From: an uncultured Thermomicrobiales bacterium
GTDB taxonomy: Bacteria > Chloroflexota > Chloroflexia > Thermomicrobiales > UBA6265
Direction of reading: 5' to 3'
Length of the DNA: 51,654 nucleotides
Assembly: GCA_902806335.1 (NCBI GenBank)
Contig: CADCWG010000303.1
Span: 1-51,654 of the forward strand
Below the pieces are notes generated by a model that saw only the letters and a list, made by a program, of their open reading frames with translations, did no database searches and was not told the origin of the DNA. Positions 1-7,505 of this stretch are shown in pieces; the first letter of the stretch is position 1; every line of letters starts with the position of its first letter. A program made the translations under genes and the position numbers.

Positions 1-970
1 TGGTCGGCGCGGCCGTCGCCGGGACCGAGGTCGGCGCGACGGTCGCCGGCGCCGCGGTCGGCTCGCCGCGCGCGTCCTCCGGGATCACGTACCAGTCGCA
101 GGCGACCGCCGCCCCCGCCGGGATCTCGAGCGCGATGCCGTCGACCGCGTCCTCGTCGCCGAAGCTGACGGGATTCGCCCCGTCGGTGGTGCAGTAGACG
201 AAGACGTCGACGAAGTCGCCGGGGGTGCTGTCGTCGAGGACGTAGCTGCCGGGGCTGAGGTTCTCGAACCGGACCAGGCCGTCCGCGCCCGTGGTCTCGG
301 ACCCCACGGCGACGCCGCCGGAGCCGAGGGAGAACGTCACGTCGGCCAGCGGCGTGTCGAAGCAGTCGCCGAAGAGGTCATCGCCGTCGTAGCCGGTCGG
401 ACAGAGCGCCGCGTAGACCTCGAGCGACGCCGGGTCCGGGGCGCCCTGGTCGACCGGCAGGGTGTACCAGACGCAGACGACGTCGATGCCGCCGACCAGG
501 GAGAAGCTGATCTCGTTCGCCGTCGCCGTGACCGGGACCGAGGTCCCGTCGGTGCCGTTCGAGCAGAAGGCGGCGAACTCGACGAAGTCGCCGGGCAGGC
601 TCTCGCCGAGGTCGTAGGTCCCGTCGGCGAGCCCGGCGAAGCCGACACTCCCGGCCGGTCCGGTGGTCTGGTCGGTGGTCGACCCGTCCGGCGCCGTCAG
701 CGTGAACGTGGTCCCTTCGAGCGGGCTGTCGTAGCAGGTCTCGAACAGGTCCTCGCCCTCGTATCCGGCGGGGCAGACGGCGTTGTAGACCGTCAGCGAT
801 CCGGTGGGTGCGTCGTCCTGGGCGGCGGCACCGAGCACGCCGCCCGTGAGCGCGCCGACCATGGCGACCATCGCGAGCAGGACCGCGAGGGGCGCCCGCG
901 CCCCCACGCGACGAACGTGCCGAACCGACCGTACCGTCCGATCCGTATGGCCCCATCCCGAGCGTGGCAT
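1..970 (-). CDS. Secreted protein with two SpaA/prealbumin-like repeats (3' end cut by window edge)
   Basis: The frame is open from ATG at 970 to the left edge (at least 323 codons), so the C-terminus is missing. GGGGAGG lies about 5 nt before the ATG. Residues 1-26 are Arg-rich, followed by a hydrophobic stretch to about 49 and an AAAQ-D cleavage-like site, which indicates export. Two homologous repeats follow at about 58-160 and 180-285. Each starts SL(T/E)VY, has a Cys-Pro-x-Gly-Tyr motif, a second Cys about 13 residues on, a G-x-Y-x-L/D core and a late Cys-x-Trp-Tyr. This pattern fits SpaA/Cna-B-like beta-sandwich modules stabilised by disulfides, which is an assignment by fold resemblance. 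After about 300 the sequence becomes a Thr/Ala/Pro-rich linker running off the edge. The function is probably surface display or adhesion, but this is not provable here. Confidence 0.75.
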   Translation of the reverse strand, partial: MPRSGWGHTDRTVRSVRHVRRVGARAPLAVLLAMVAMVGALTGGVLGAAAQDDAPTGSLTVYNAVCPAGYEGEDLFETCYDSPLEGTTFTLTAPDGSTTDQTTGPAGSVGFAGLADGTYDLGESLPGDFVEFAAFCSNGTDGTSVPVTATANEISFSLVGGIDVVCVWYTLPVDQGAPDPASLEVYAALCPTGYDGDDLFGDCFDTPLADVTFSLGSGGVAVGSETTGADGLVRFENLSPGSYVLDDSTPGDFVDVFVYCTTDGANPVSFGDEDAVDGIALEIPAGAAVACDWYVIPEDARGEPTAAPATVAPTSVPATAAPT

Positions 971-1354
971 CGTTGCCTCCCCGTCCTCGTCGCCCACTGC
1001 CCTACGACCCACCTGCCGCGCCGTCGCGCCTGCGACGGCGACCGGGTGACCGACGCGACGACCAGTTCCGGTGTCGGTCCCCCGTCGACAGCATCAACGC
1101 GCGGCACGCGGATCTAGTTTCGGCAACAGGACCGAGTGGACGCTCGTCCGTCGGCCGGCGTCTCGACCCTGTCCTTCGAGCACGGTCCCGCAGGATCCAG
1201 CGGGCGGCGACGCCGCCGCGACCCGGCGCCCTGGCCTCCCGGTCATCGATGCTGGCCCGTCGCGGCCGCCTGGGAGCAGGAGGAACCGATCGACCTGATG
1301 CCCGGACGCGGGAGATCCAACGGCCGGCCGCCACGAGGGCCAACGGTCTCCGGG
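971..1354. other. Intergenic, no gene seen
   Basis: This 384-bp gap lies between the start of the secreted repeat protein and the end of purM. It holds the SD of the leftward gene at its left end. All frames give Arg/Pro-rich GC noise. I see no convincing promoter or terminator. Confidence 0.6.
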
Positions 1355-2464
1355 TCAGGCGCCGGCGGCGGGGTCCTCGGGGAGGCCCTGGACGACGAGG
1401 CGCGGCCCCTCGCGGTGGGGGACGACCCGGCCGGCGACGACCGCCCCCGGCAGGCGCGCGAGCGCTACGGCGACGTCGTCTTCGGCGACGGCCACCACCA
1501 TCCCGAGGCCCATGTTGAACGCCCGGTACCGCTCCGCCGGAGGAACGCGCCCGGCCGCGCAGAGCGCCTCGAAGACCGGCGGGACCGGCCAGGCCGAGGG
1601 GTCGACGGTGGCGGCCAGGCCGTCGGGCAGCATCCGCGGCACGTTGTCGACCAGTCCGCCGCCGGTGATGTGGGCCATGCCGCGGACCAGCGGGGAGCCG
1701 TCCGCCCCGTCGAGCCCAAGGAGCGGCGCCAGCATTGGTCGGTACGAGGGATGAGGGCGCATCAGCGCCTCGCCGACCGTCCCGCCGCCGGCACCGGGCA
1801 GGGGGACCGCGAGGCGGCCACGGTCGTGCGCCCCGTCGCCGGTCAGACCGAGGATCCGGCGGGCCAGGCTGAAGCCGTTGGTGTGGAGTCCGACGCTGGG
1901 GAGCCCGAGGAGGACATCCCCCGCCCGGACGGCCGATCCGTCGACGAGCCGGTCGGGGGCGACCTCGCCGACGATGAACCCGGCGACGTCGTACTCGCCC
2001 TCGGCGTAGAGCCCCGGCATCTCCGCGGTCTCGCCGCCGAGGAGCGCCAGCCCGTTCTCCCGGCAGGCCCCGACCATGCCGCCCACCAGCAGGTCGAGCG
2101 TGGCGGGGTCGAGGCGGCCCATCGCCACGTAGTCGAGAAAGAAGAGCGGCCGGGCCCCGAGCGCCAGCAGGTCGTCGACGCAGTGGTTGACCAGGTCGGC
2201 GCCGACGCGGGCGTGCGCCTCGCCCCCGAGCGCGAAGGCCAGCTTCAGCTTGGTGCCGACGCCGTCCGCGCTCGCGACCAGGATCCGGTCCGGGCCCGCC
2301 GGCAGTCGGTACTGCCCCCCAAAGTGGCCGATCGGCGCCGCGCCCGAGCCGAGTGTCGCTCGGGCCCGCTCGGCGATCCGGGCGACCGCCTCGGCGGCGG
2401 CGTCGATGTCGACCCCGGCGTCGCGGTACGTCGTTGCCGCCGGGACGGACTCGGGGCCAGGCAT
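1355..2464 (-). CDS. purM: Phosphoribosylformylglycinamidine cyclo-ligase (AIR synthetase)
   Basis: This cytosolic enzyme of de novo purine synthesis closes FGAM to AIR using ATP. The 369 residues match the usual PurM length. Visible family motifs, in order, are YRDAGVDID near the N-terminus, FGGQY, ADGVGTKLKLAF (ATP-binding), ADLVNHCVDDLL, GGETAEMPGLY, GLHTNGFSLARR, HPSYRP and AHITGGGLVDNVPR. The ATG at 2464 has a loose GGGAG about 10 nt upstream. A TATAGT -10 box lies about 215 bp upstream on the same strand. No other pur genes are adjacent, so it appears monocistronic. The assignment is secure; only the exact start is mildly uncertain. Confidence 0.96.
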   Translation of the reverse strand: MPGPESVPAATTYRDAGVDIDAAAEAVARIAERARATLGSGAAPIGHFGGQYRLPAGPDRILVASADGVGTKLKLAFALGGEAHARVGADLVNHCVDDLLALGARPLFFLDYVAMGRLDPATLDLLVGGMVGACRENGLALLGGETAEMPGLYAEGEYDVAGFIVGEVAPDRLVDGSAVRAGDVLLGLPSVGLHTNGFSLARRILGLTGDGAHDRGRLAVPLPGAGGGTVGEALMRPHPSYRPMLAPLLGLDGADGSPLVRGMAHITGGGLVDNVPRMLPDGLAATVDPSAWPVPPVFEALCAAGRVPPAERYRAFNMGLGMVVAVAEDDVAVALARLPGAVVAGRVVPHREGPRLVVQGLPEDPAAGA

Positions 2465-2679
2465 GCCGGGGGACTCCCGCGTGAGCCGCGCTGCTGATCG
2501 ACCGGAGGACCGACGGACCGGGTCGGGCCCTCCACCACACCGCCCGGCCCTCTGCCGCGGCGCGGGCCCCGGTCGGAGCCCGCGCTGCCGCGTCGCCGGG
2601 GCCCCGGTGGGTCACCGTGCTCGGTCCCAGCCGTTCCCGGCGAGCGGTCACGACGCCGCGACGGGCCGGCGACCGGGGC

Positions 2680-2685
2680 ACTATA
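2680..2685 (-). promoter_or_regulatory. Candidate -10 box of purM (TATAGT)
   Basis: Read leftward, the context TCGGTATAGTGC contains TATAGT, which differs from the sigma-70 consensus at one position. The same 12-mer occurs before csp at 21244-21255. No good -35 box is visible 16-18 nt upstream. Confidence 0.5.
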
Positions 2686-2792
2686 CCGACTGGCACTCCC
2701 ACCCGGGACCTGCCCGCCCGGCCGGTGAGCCCTGGCAGGATGGGTAGGGAAGCTCGGGCGGATCGGTCCCCGGAAACCGCGCATCGGTGCCG

Positions 2793-2798
2793 TAGAAT
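2793..2798 (+). promoter_or_regulatory. Candidate -10 box of the antiporter gene (TAGAAT)
   Basis: TAGAAT lies about 100 bp before the ATG at 2896 in a locally less GC-rich spot. No convincing -35 box is visible. Confidence 0.35.
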
Positions 2799-2895
2799 GG
2801 GAGGTACCGCGAGCGCGTCCATCGGTCGGCGCGAGACGGAGCCGGTTTCCGGCGCCGCGCGGTCGCCTGGTGGTCGGTGCTCCCGAGGACGATCC

Positions 2896-5022
2896 ATGCT
2901 CCATTCCCTGCTCCAGGTTCCGCTGCTCCCGCTTTGGCTCCCGCTCCCGCTCCCCGTGCCGGCCGCCAGCAACCCGCTCCCGTTCCTCCCCCAGCTCGTC
3001 ACCCTGCTCGCCGCCGCCGCGGCGATCGCCTACATCAGCTTCCGGATCCGGGTCCTCCCGATCGTCGGCTTCCTCGTCGCCGGCGTCCTGATCGGGCCCA
3101 ACCAGCTCGGCCTCGTCCCCGAGGGGGAACTCGTCGACTCGCTGGCCGAGATCGGGGTCATCCTGCTCCTGTTCACGATCGGCATCGAGTTTCGCCTCGA
3201 ACAACTCGCCCGGATCAAGCGCCAGATCTTCGTCGGCGGCGGGCTCCAGGTCCTGCTGACGGTGGCCGCCGTCACCCTGATCGGGCTGCCGTTCGGCGTC
3301 GACTGGCGCAACGGGCTCTTCACCGGCTGCCTGGTCGCCCTGAGCAGCACCGCGATCGTGCTCAAGCTGCTCGCCGACCGGCGGGCGACCGATGGCGCGC
3401 TCGGCCAGCAGTCGATCGCGATCCTGATCTTCCAAGACCTCGCCGTGGTCGCGATGGTCCTCCTCGTGCCGATGCTCGGCGACACCGGCGACGCCTCGGC
3501 GCTGGGCCTCGCCTGGGCCCTGGTCAAGGCGGCGGCGATCGTCGGCGCGGTGCTCGTCTTCGCCCGCCGGGTGGTGCCCCCGATCCTGGAGGCGGTAGCG
3601 CGGACCTGCTCGCCGGAGATCTTCCTCCTCACACTGATCACGCTCTGCTTCGGCACCGCCTGGCTGACCAGCCTCGCCGGGGTGAGCCTGGCGCTGGGGG
3701 CGTTCCTCGCCGGCCTGCTGGCGAGCGAGAGCCGCTTCAGCCACCACGCGCTCGGCGAGATCATGCCGCTCCAGATCCTCTTCTCGGCGACCTTCTTCGT
3801 CTCGGTCGGGATGCTCCTCGACCTCGGCTTCCTGGTCGACAACCTCCCGCTGGTGCTGCTCAGCGTGGTCGCGGTGATCCTGGTCAAGGCGGCGGTGACC
3901 GCGGCCAGCGCCCGTCTGCTCCGCCTGCCGGTCGCGACGGCCGTCGGGTCCGGGCTGCTGCTCGCCCAGATCGGTGAGTTCTCGTTCGTGCTCCAGCGCA
4001 CCGGCGCCGACGCCGGCCTCTCGCCGGCCGACCTGGGCGACAGGGGGTCGGGCACCTTCATCGCCACCAGCGTGATCCTGATCCTGGCCACCCCGGTCCT
4101 GGCGTCGTTCGCCACAACCGCCCAGCGCCGCCTCGGTCCGGGGGTCGTCACCCCGGACGGGTCCCCCGTGGCCGGCGACGGCACCCCGCTCAATGGCGCC
4201 ACGCCCGCGCCATTGGCCCTGGGCGACAGCGACGACCACGTCATCGTCAACGGCTGGGGCTCCGGCGGCCGCGCCCTCGCCCGGGCGCTCAAGCGGCTCG
4301 AGGTGCCGTTCGTGGTGGTGACCCTGAACCCCGAGGGGGCCCTGGAGGCTGAGGCCGAGGACATGCGTGTGATCCGCGGGGCAACCAGCCGCCTGCCGGC
4401 CCTGCAGCAGGCCGGCGTCGGCTCGGCCCGGGTCCTGGTGGTGGCCGACGACGACCAGGAGACGACGGTGCGGGCGGTGACGGTCGCCCGGAACGTGAGC
4501 GCTGACCTCCGGATCGTGGCCCGCGCCGATACCCCCGCGCAGGAGGACGGTCTGCGAGCGGCCGGCGCCGATGCGGTGGTGATCGGCACCGACGGCGACG
4601 CCTCGCCGCTCCTGTCGGAGGTCCTAGACAGCTACGGTATGACGCGCCCGATGGTGCGCGAGCAGGTAGCTCGGGCGCGGCAGGCTACCGCGGCGGCGTC
4701 CGCGGCGGCGGGGGCGGCGGCGGGGGCGACGGCGACGGTGGTCCGCCAGCCGATGGTCTGGTCAGACGCCGGCACCTGCACCCACCTCGACCAGATCCGG
4801 GCCGTAACGCCGAGTTCTCAGGGGTGCGAGGAGTGCCTCAAGCTCGGCGACAAGTGGGTGCACCTCCGCCTCTGCCTCTCCTGCGGCCACGTCGGCTGCT
4901 GCGACACCTCCAAGAACAAGCACGCCTCCAAGCACTTCCAGTCGACCGGCCACCCGATCGTCGAGTCCTTCGAGCCCAACGAAGACTGGCGCTGGTGCTT
5001 CGTCGACAAGACCTACGTCTAG
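2896..5022 (+). CDS. Kef-type cation:proton antiporter with RCK/TrkA-N domain and C-terminal UBP zinc finger
   Basis: The ATG at 2896 follows GAGGA with about 6 nt spacing, giving 708 residues. Residues 1-410 are a CPA2 (Kef/monovalent cation:H+ antiporter-2) membrane domain of many helices, with the characteristic GxLLLFTIGIEF segment and a FQDLAVV helix. From about residue 446 comes a cytosolic Rossmann TrkA-N/RCK domain with the nucleotide-binding core VIVNGWGSGGRALA. An Ala-rich linker (about 590-620) leads to a UBP-type zinc finger from Cys628 to the end, with CTH, CEEC, CLSCGHVGCC and HASKHFQSTGHP ligand clusters. In this family the RCK domain gates ion flux in response to NAD(H) or other ligands. 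The zinc finger in eukaryotes binds ubiquitin C-termini; its bacterial role is unknown. The domain assignments are firm; the transported ion (K+ or Na+) is not determined. Confidence 0.9.
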   Translation: MLHSLLQVPLLPLWLPLPLPVPAASNPLPFLPQLVTLLAAAAAIAYISFRIRVLPIVGFLVAGVLIGPNQLGLVPEGELVDSLAEIGVILLLFTIGIEFRLEQLARIKRQIFVGGGLQVLLTVAAVTLIGLPFGVDWRNGLFTGCLVALSSTAIVLKLLADRRATDGALGQQSIAILIFQDLAVVAMVLLVPMLGDTGDASALGLAWALVKAAAIVGAVLVFARRVVPPILEAVARTCSPEIFLLTLITLCFGTAWLTSLAGVSLALGAFLAGLLASESRFSHHALGEIMPLQILFSATFFVSVGMLLDLGFLVDNLPLVLLSVVAVILVKAAVTAASARLLRLPVATAVGSGLLLAQIGEFSFVLQRTGADAGLSPADLGDRGSGTFIATSVILILATPVLASFATTAQRRLGPGVVTPDGSPVAGDGTPLNGATPAPLALGDSDDHVIVNGWGSGGRALARALKRLEVPFVVVTLNPEGALEAEAEDMRVIRGATSRLPALQQAGVGSARVLVVADDDQETTVRAVTVARNVSADLRIVARADTPAQEDGLRAAGADAVVIGTDGDASPLLSEVLDSYGMTRPMVREQVARARQATAAASAAAGAAAGATATVVRQPMVWSDAGTCTHLDQIRAVTPSSQGCEECLKLGDKWVHLRLCLSCGHVGCCDTSKNKHASKHFQSTGHPIVESFEPNEDWRWCFVDKTYV

Positions 5023-5174
5023 CCTTCCACCTCTGCCCCGCACCGGCCCCCGAAGTGCAGCCGCCAAACCGAATCCAGGGCATGTAGGCCGTCCTACGCC
5101 CGAGGTGGCCGACCAGACACCGCGGGGCCACGCTGGCACCCGTTCCCCTGGCCCGCCCCCGCGCCACCCTGTAG

Positions 5175-5247
5175 GGGCGGATGGCCATCCGCCCTCGCCC
5201 CCTACCCGTTGGCACCGCCCTCGCCCCCAACCCGTTGGCACCGCCCT
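5175..5247. repeat. Palindrome plus duplicated 18-mer, possible dispersed repeat element
   Basis: Positions 5175-5194 form the perfect palindrome GGGCGGATGGCCATCCGCCC, preceded by GTAG. The 18-mer ACCCGTTGGCACCGCCCT then occurs at 5204-5221 and again at 5230-5247. GTAGGGGCG...CGCCCC palindromes resemble dispersed REP-like elements of other genomes. Only one copy is present in this window. Confidence 0.5.
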
Positions 5248-5360
5248 ACCCGCGGCGCCGCCTTCCCCCGTCACCCGGGCGCCGCCCTCTTCCAACCCCG
5301 TGGCGCGGCCGACTTCACCATGCAGAGCCCAACCATCCCGCAGCCCGGCGCGCACAGAAA

Positions 5361-5393
5361 CGCCCCCCTCCCTCAAGACGAGGGACGGGGGCG
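5361..5393 (-). terminator. Hairpin terminator of hflX
   Basis: Two 14-nt arms (5361-5374 and 5380-5393) pair with a single mismatch around a 5-nt loop. Read leftward, the hairpin is followed by GTTTCTG. It starts about 50 nt past the hflX stop and could also stop transcription from the left. Confidence 0.7.
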
Positions 5394-5444
5394 CTCCTTC
5401 GAGTGCGTTCGGATCGCTCACCGGCCTACCGAGCGGGCCCGGAG

Positions 5445-6848
5445 CTACGCCGCCGAGTGAGGCACCGGGTCCGCGGCCGTCTGTGCGGCCGCGGCGGCGA
5501 CCGCCGCGTCGGGCAGGGCCCCGTCGGGCCCGGTCGTCTCGCGGCCGCCGTCGACCGCCCGCGGCATCTCGCGCAGGAAGCCCTCGAAGCGGCCGAGGGC
5601 GGCCTTCGGCATGGTGCCGAGGATCGTCGTCCCCTCCCCGTCGTGGGCGGTCTCCGTGACCCGCCCGAGGCGGTGGAACTGGTCGACCAGGTCCGAGCGC
5701 TCGAACGGCACCGCGAGGCGGACCGGGACGAACCCGGCGTCCTCCTCGATCGTCCGCTCGACCGCCGCGAGGAGGTCGGGCAGGCCGTCGCCGCGCTGTG
5801 CCGAGATCGGCACGGCGGCGTCGGCGAACTTCTCGCCGAGCTCGGCGGCGATCGCCGCCAGGATGTCCTGGCCGCGCGGGTCGCCGTCGAGCACGTCGAC
5901 CTTGTTGAGGGCCAGCACCGTCGGCTTGCCGTCGGCGCCGAGCTCCTCGAGGACCTCGTTGACCGTCGCCGCCTGCTCGGCGGCGTTCGGGTGGGTCACG
6001 TCGAGGACGTGGACCAGCACCGTCGCCTCGTTGATCTCCTCGAGCGTCGCCCGGAAGGCGGCGACGAGCAGGGTCGGCAGGTTGTTGATGAAGCCGACCG
6101 TGTCGGTCAGCAGCACCTCACGGCCGGTCGGCAGCTGGCTGCGGCGGGTGGTCGGATCGAGCGTCGCGAACAGCTTGTCCTCGGCCATCACGCCGGCCCC
6201 GGTCAGGGAGTTGAGGAGCGTGCTCTTGCCGGCGTTGGTGTAGCCGACCAGGGCGACGACCGGCACCTGGTTATCCCGCCGCTGGCCGCGGTGCAGCTCG
6301 CGGTGGGTGTGGACGCTGCCGAGCAGGTCCTTGATGTGGGAGATCCGGTTGTTGGCCTCCCGGCGGTCGACTTCGAGCTGGGTCTCGCCCGGCCCACGGA
6401 GACCGACGCCGCCGACGCCCTGCCGGGAGAGGTGGGTCCACATGCCGGTCAGCCGGGGCAGCCGGTACTGGAGCTGGGCCAGCTCGACCTGGAGCCGGCC
6501 CTCGTGCGTCTGCGCCCTCCTGGCGAAGACGTCGAGGATCAGCGCCGTGCGGTCGATCACCTTGACCTGCAGCGCCTTCTCCAGGTTCCGCTGCTGGGCC
6601 GGCGTGAGTTCGGCGTCGACGATGACCAGGTCGTACTTGAGCTCGTCGCGCGCGTCGACGACCTCCTGCAGCTTGCCCTTGCCGAGGTAGGTGCCCGGCA
6701 TCGGGTGCGGCAGCTTCTGGGTGACGGTCCCGACGACCTCGACATCGACCGTCCCGGCCAACGTCGCGAGCTCCCCGAGCGAGTCCTCGGTCGCCCAGGC
6801 GGCGTCCGGCTCGTCGAGGTCGACCGCGAGCAGCAGCGCACGCTCCAC
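5445..6848 (-). CDS. hflX: GTPase HflX
   Basis: This is a ribosome-associated GTPase of the Obg-HflX family, implicated in rescuing and splitting stalled or heat-damaged 70S ribosomes. From the GTG at 6848 it has 467 residues. The N-terminal HflX domain includes GTYLGKGKLQEV, a linker with RLTGMWTHLSRQGVGG and the Gly-rich GLRGPGETQLE motif. The G domain has G1 GYTNAGKST, G2 in DPTTRR, G3 DTVGFI, G4 NKVD and G5 SAQRGDG. The GTG has no SD. The frame stays open 34 codons further to a CTG at 6950 that follows GAGGGAG by 4 nt, so the protein may start there. A perfect TATAAT lies about 80 nt upstream of that CTG. The gene is followed by a hairpin terminator, so it appears to be a single-gene unit. 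Confidence 0.95.
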   Translation of the reverse strand: MERALLLAVDLDEPDAAWATEDSLGELATLAGTVDVEVVGTVTQKLPHPMPGTYLGKGKLQEVVDARDELKYDLVIVDAELTPAQQRNLEKALQVKVIDRTALILDVFARRAQTHEGRLQVELAQLQYRLPRLTGMWTHLSRQGVGGVGLRGPGETQLEVDRREANNRISHIKDLLGSVHTHRELHRGQRRDNQVPVVALVGYTNAGKSTLLNSLTGAGVMAEDKLFATLDPTTRRSQLPTGREVLLTDTVGFINNLPTLLVAAFRATLEEINEATVLVHVLDVTHPNAAEQAATVNEVLEELGADGKPTVLALNKVDVLDGDPRGQDILAAIAAELGEKFADAAVPISAQRGDGLPDLLAAVERTIEEDAGFVPVRLAVPFERSDLVDQFHRLGRVTETAHDGEGTTILGTMPKAALGRFEGFLREMPRAVDGGRETTGPDGALPDAAVAAAAAQTAADPVPHSAA

Positions 6849-7030
6849 CGCGCGCGCCGTGGGGAACGGGCGCTCGGTCGGGGCGTCGAGGGAAGGGGCA
6901 ACGATCGGGGTGTCGGAGGAGGAACGGCTCTTTCGGGTGTGGGTACTCAGGGTGCTCCCTCACGTGGGTGAGGCCAGGGGAGGCGAAGGCTGCCAGCGGC
7001 GGCCCCCGATGGCGGACGAATGAGACAGGT

Positions 7031-7036
7031 ATTATA
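7031..7036 (-). promoter_or_regulatory. -10 box of hflX (TATAAT)
   Basis: This is a perfect TATAAT read leftward in otherwise GC-rich DNA, between hflX and the divergent MazG-like gene. The -35 position (GGCGGA) is poor. Confidence 0.6.
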
Positions 7037-7130
7037 CGCCACACCGCATCCCTTCCGCCGGTCCGGCCCCACCGGCCGAGCGACCGAGCAGCCCTGTCGC
7101 GCGTCTCGTCCGCCGCGCCCGGAGGCAGCG

Positions 7131-7505
7131 ATGACGCCGGCCTCAGCCGAACCGATGGGCGGCAAGCCGGTGCGCGACCGGATCCAAGAGCGCCTGCAGG
7201 CGGCGGGCGTGCGGCCCACGCCGCGGCCCCTCGGCCCGGACGAGTACGTGGCCGCACCCACCCGGGCCGAGGAGGCCGCCGAGTTCGCCGCCGACGGGCG
7301 GCTCGAGGAGCTGGCCGACGTGGTCGAGGTGGTCCACGCGGTCCTCGCCGCCCGCGGGCTGGACTGGGCCGCCCTGGACGAGACGCGCCTTGTCAAGCGG
7401 GCCACGTGGGGCGGGTTCGAGCGGCGCCTCCTGCTCCTGGAGACGGGAGAAGCGTCCGAACCGAGCGGCCACCCCAGCCCGTCCGGTCTCCCCGCGCGCC
7501 CGTGA
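7131..7505 (+). CDS. MazG-like / phosphoribosyl-ATP pyrophosphohydrolase-like protein
   Basis: The ATG at 7131 follows GGAGG with 5-nt spacing, giving 124 residues. The start KPVRDRI, the helix EEAAEF and the helix EELADVVEV, followed by KRATWGGFERRLLLLE, match the small all-alpha NTP pyrophosphohydrolases related to HisE/MazG. In those the two Glu-rich helices bind Mg2+ and the substrate is a nucleotide triphosphate. The longer upstream reading frame (from 7020) is Arg/Pro noise. The last 4 nt overlap the GTG of the WYL regulator, so the two are translationally coupled. The exact substrate is unknown. A housekeeping or house-cleaning nucleotide hydrolase is likely; a histidine-pathway role is unlikely without his genes nearby. 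Confidence 0.75.
   Translation: MTPASAEPMGGKPVRDRIQERLQAAGVRPTPRPLGPDEYVAAPTRAEEAAEFAADGRLEELADVVEVVHAVLAARGLDWAALDETRLVKRATWGGFERRLLLLETGEASEPSGHPSPSGLPARP

Larger units (their letters stand above)
2465..2895. other. Divergent intergenic region purM / antiporter
   Basis: This 431-bp region separates the leftward purM from the rightward antiporter. It contains -10-like boxes for each direction (listed separately). I see no small gene; the frames crossing it are shadows. Confidence 0.6.
5023..5444. other. Convergent intergenic region with a palindromic repeat and the hflX terminator
   Basis: This 422-bp gap lies between two convergent genes. It contains a 20-bp perfect palindrome, a duplicated 18-mer and a long hairpin (listed separately), but no gene. 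Confidence 0.6.

Noticed and set aside
1002..3002. 666-codon open frame on the minus strand
   Set aside because: It is Arg/Gly/Pro-rich and overlaps purM in another frame; it is a GC-driven shadow with no motifs.
5204..5247. CRISPR-like direct repeat
   Set aside because: There are only two copies, 26 bp apart start to start, with an 8-bp gap; there is no array and there are no cas genes.
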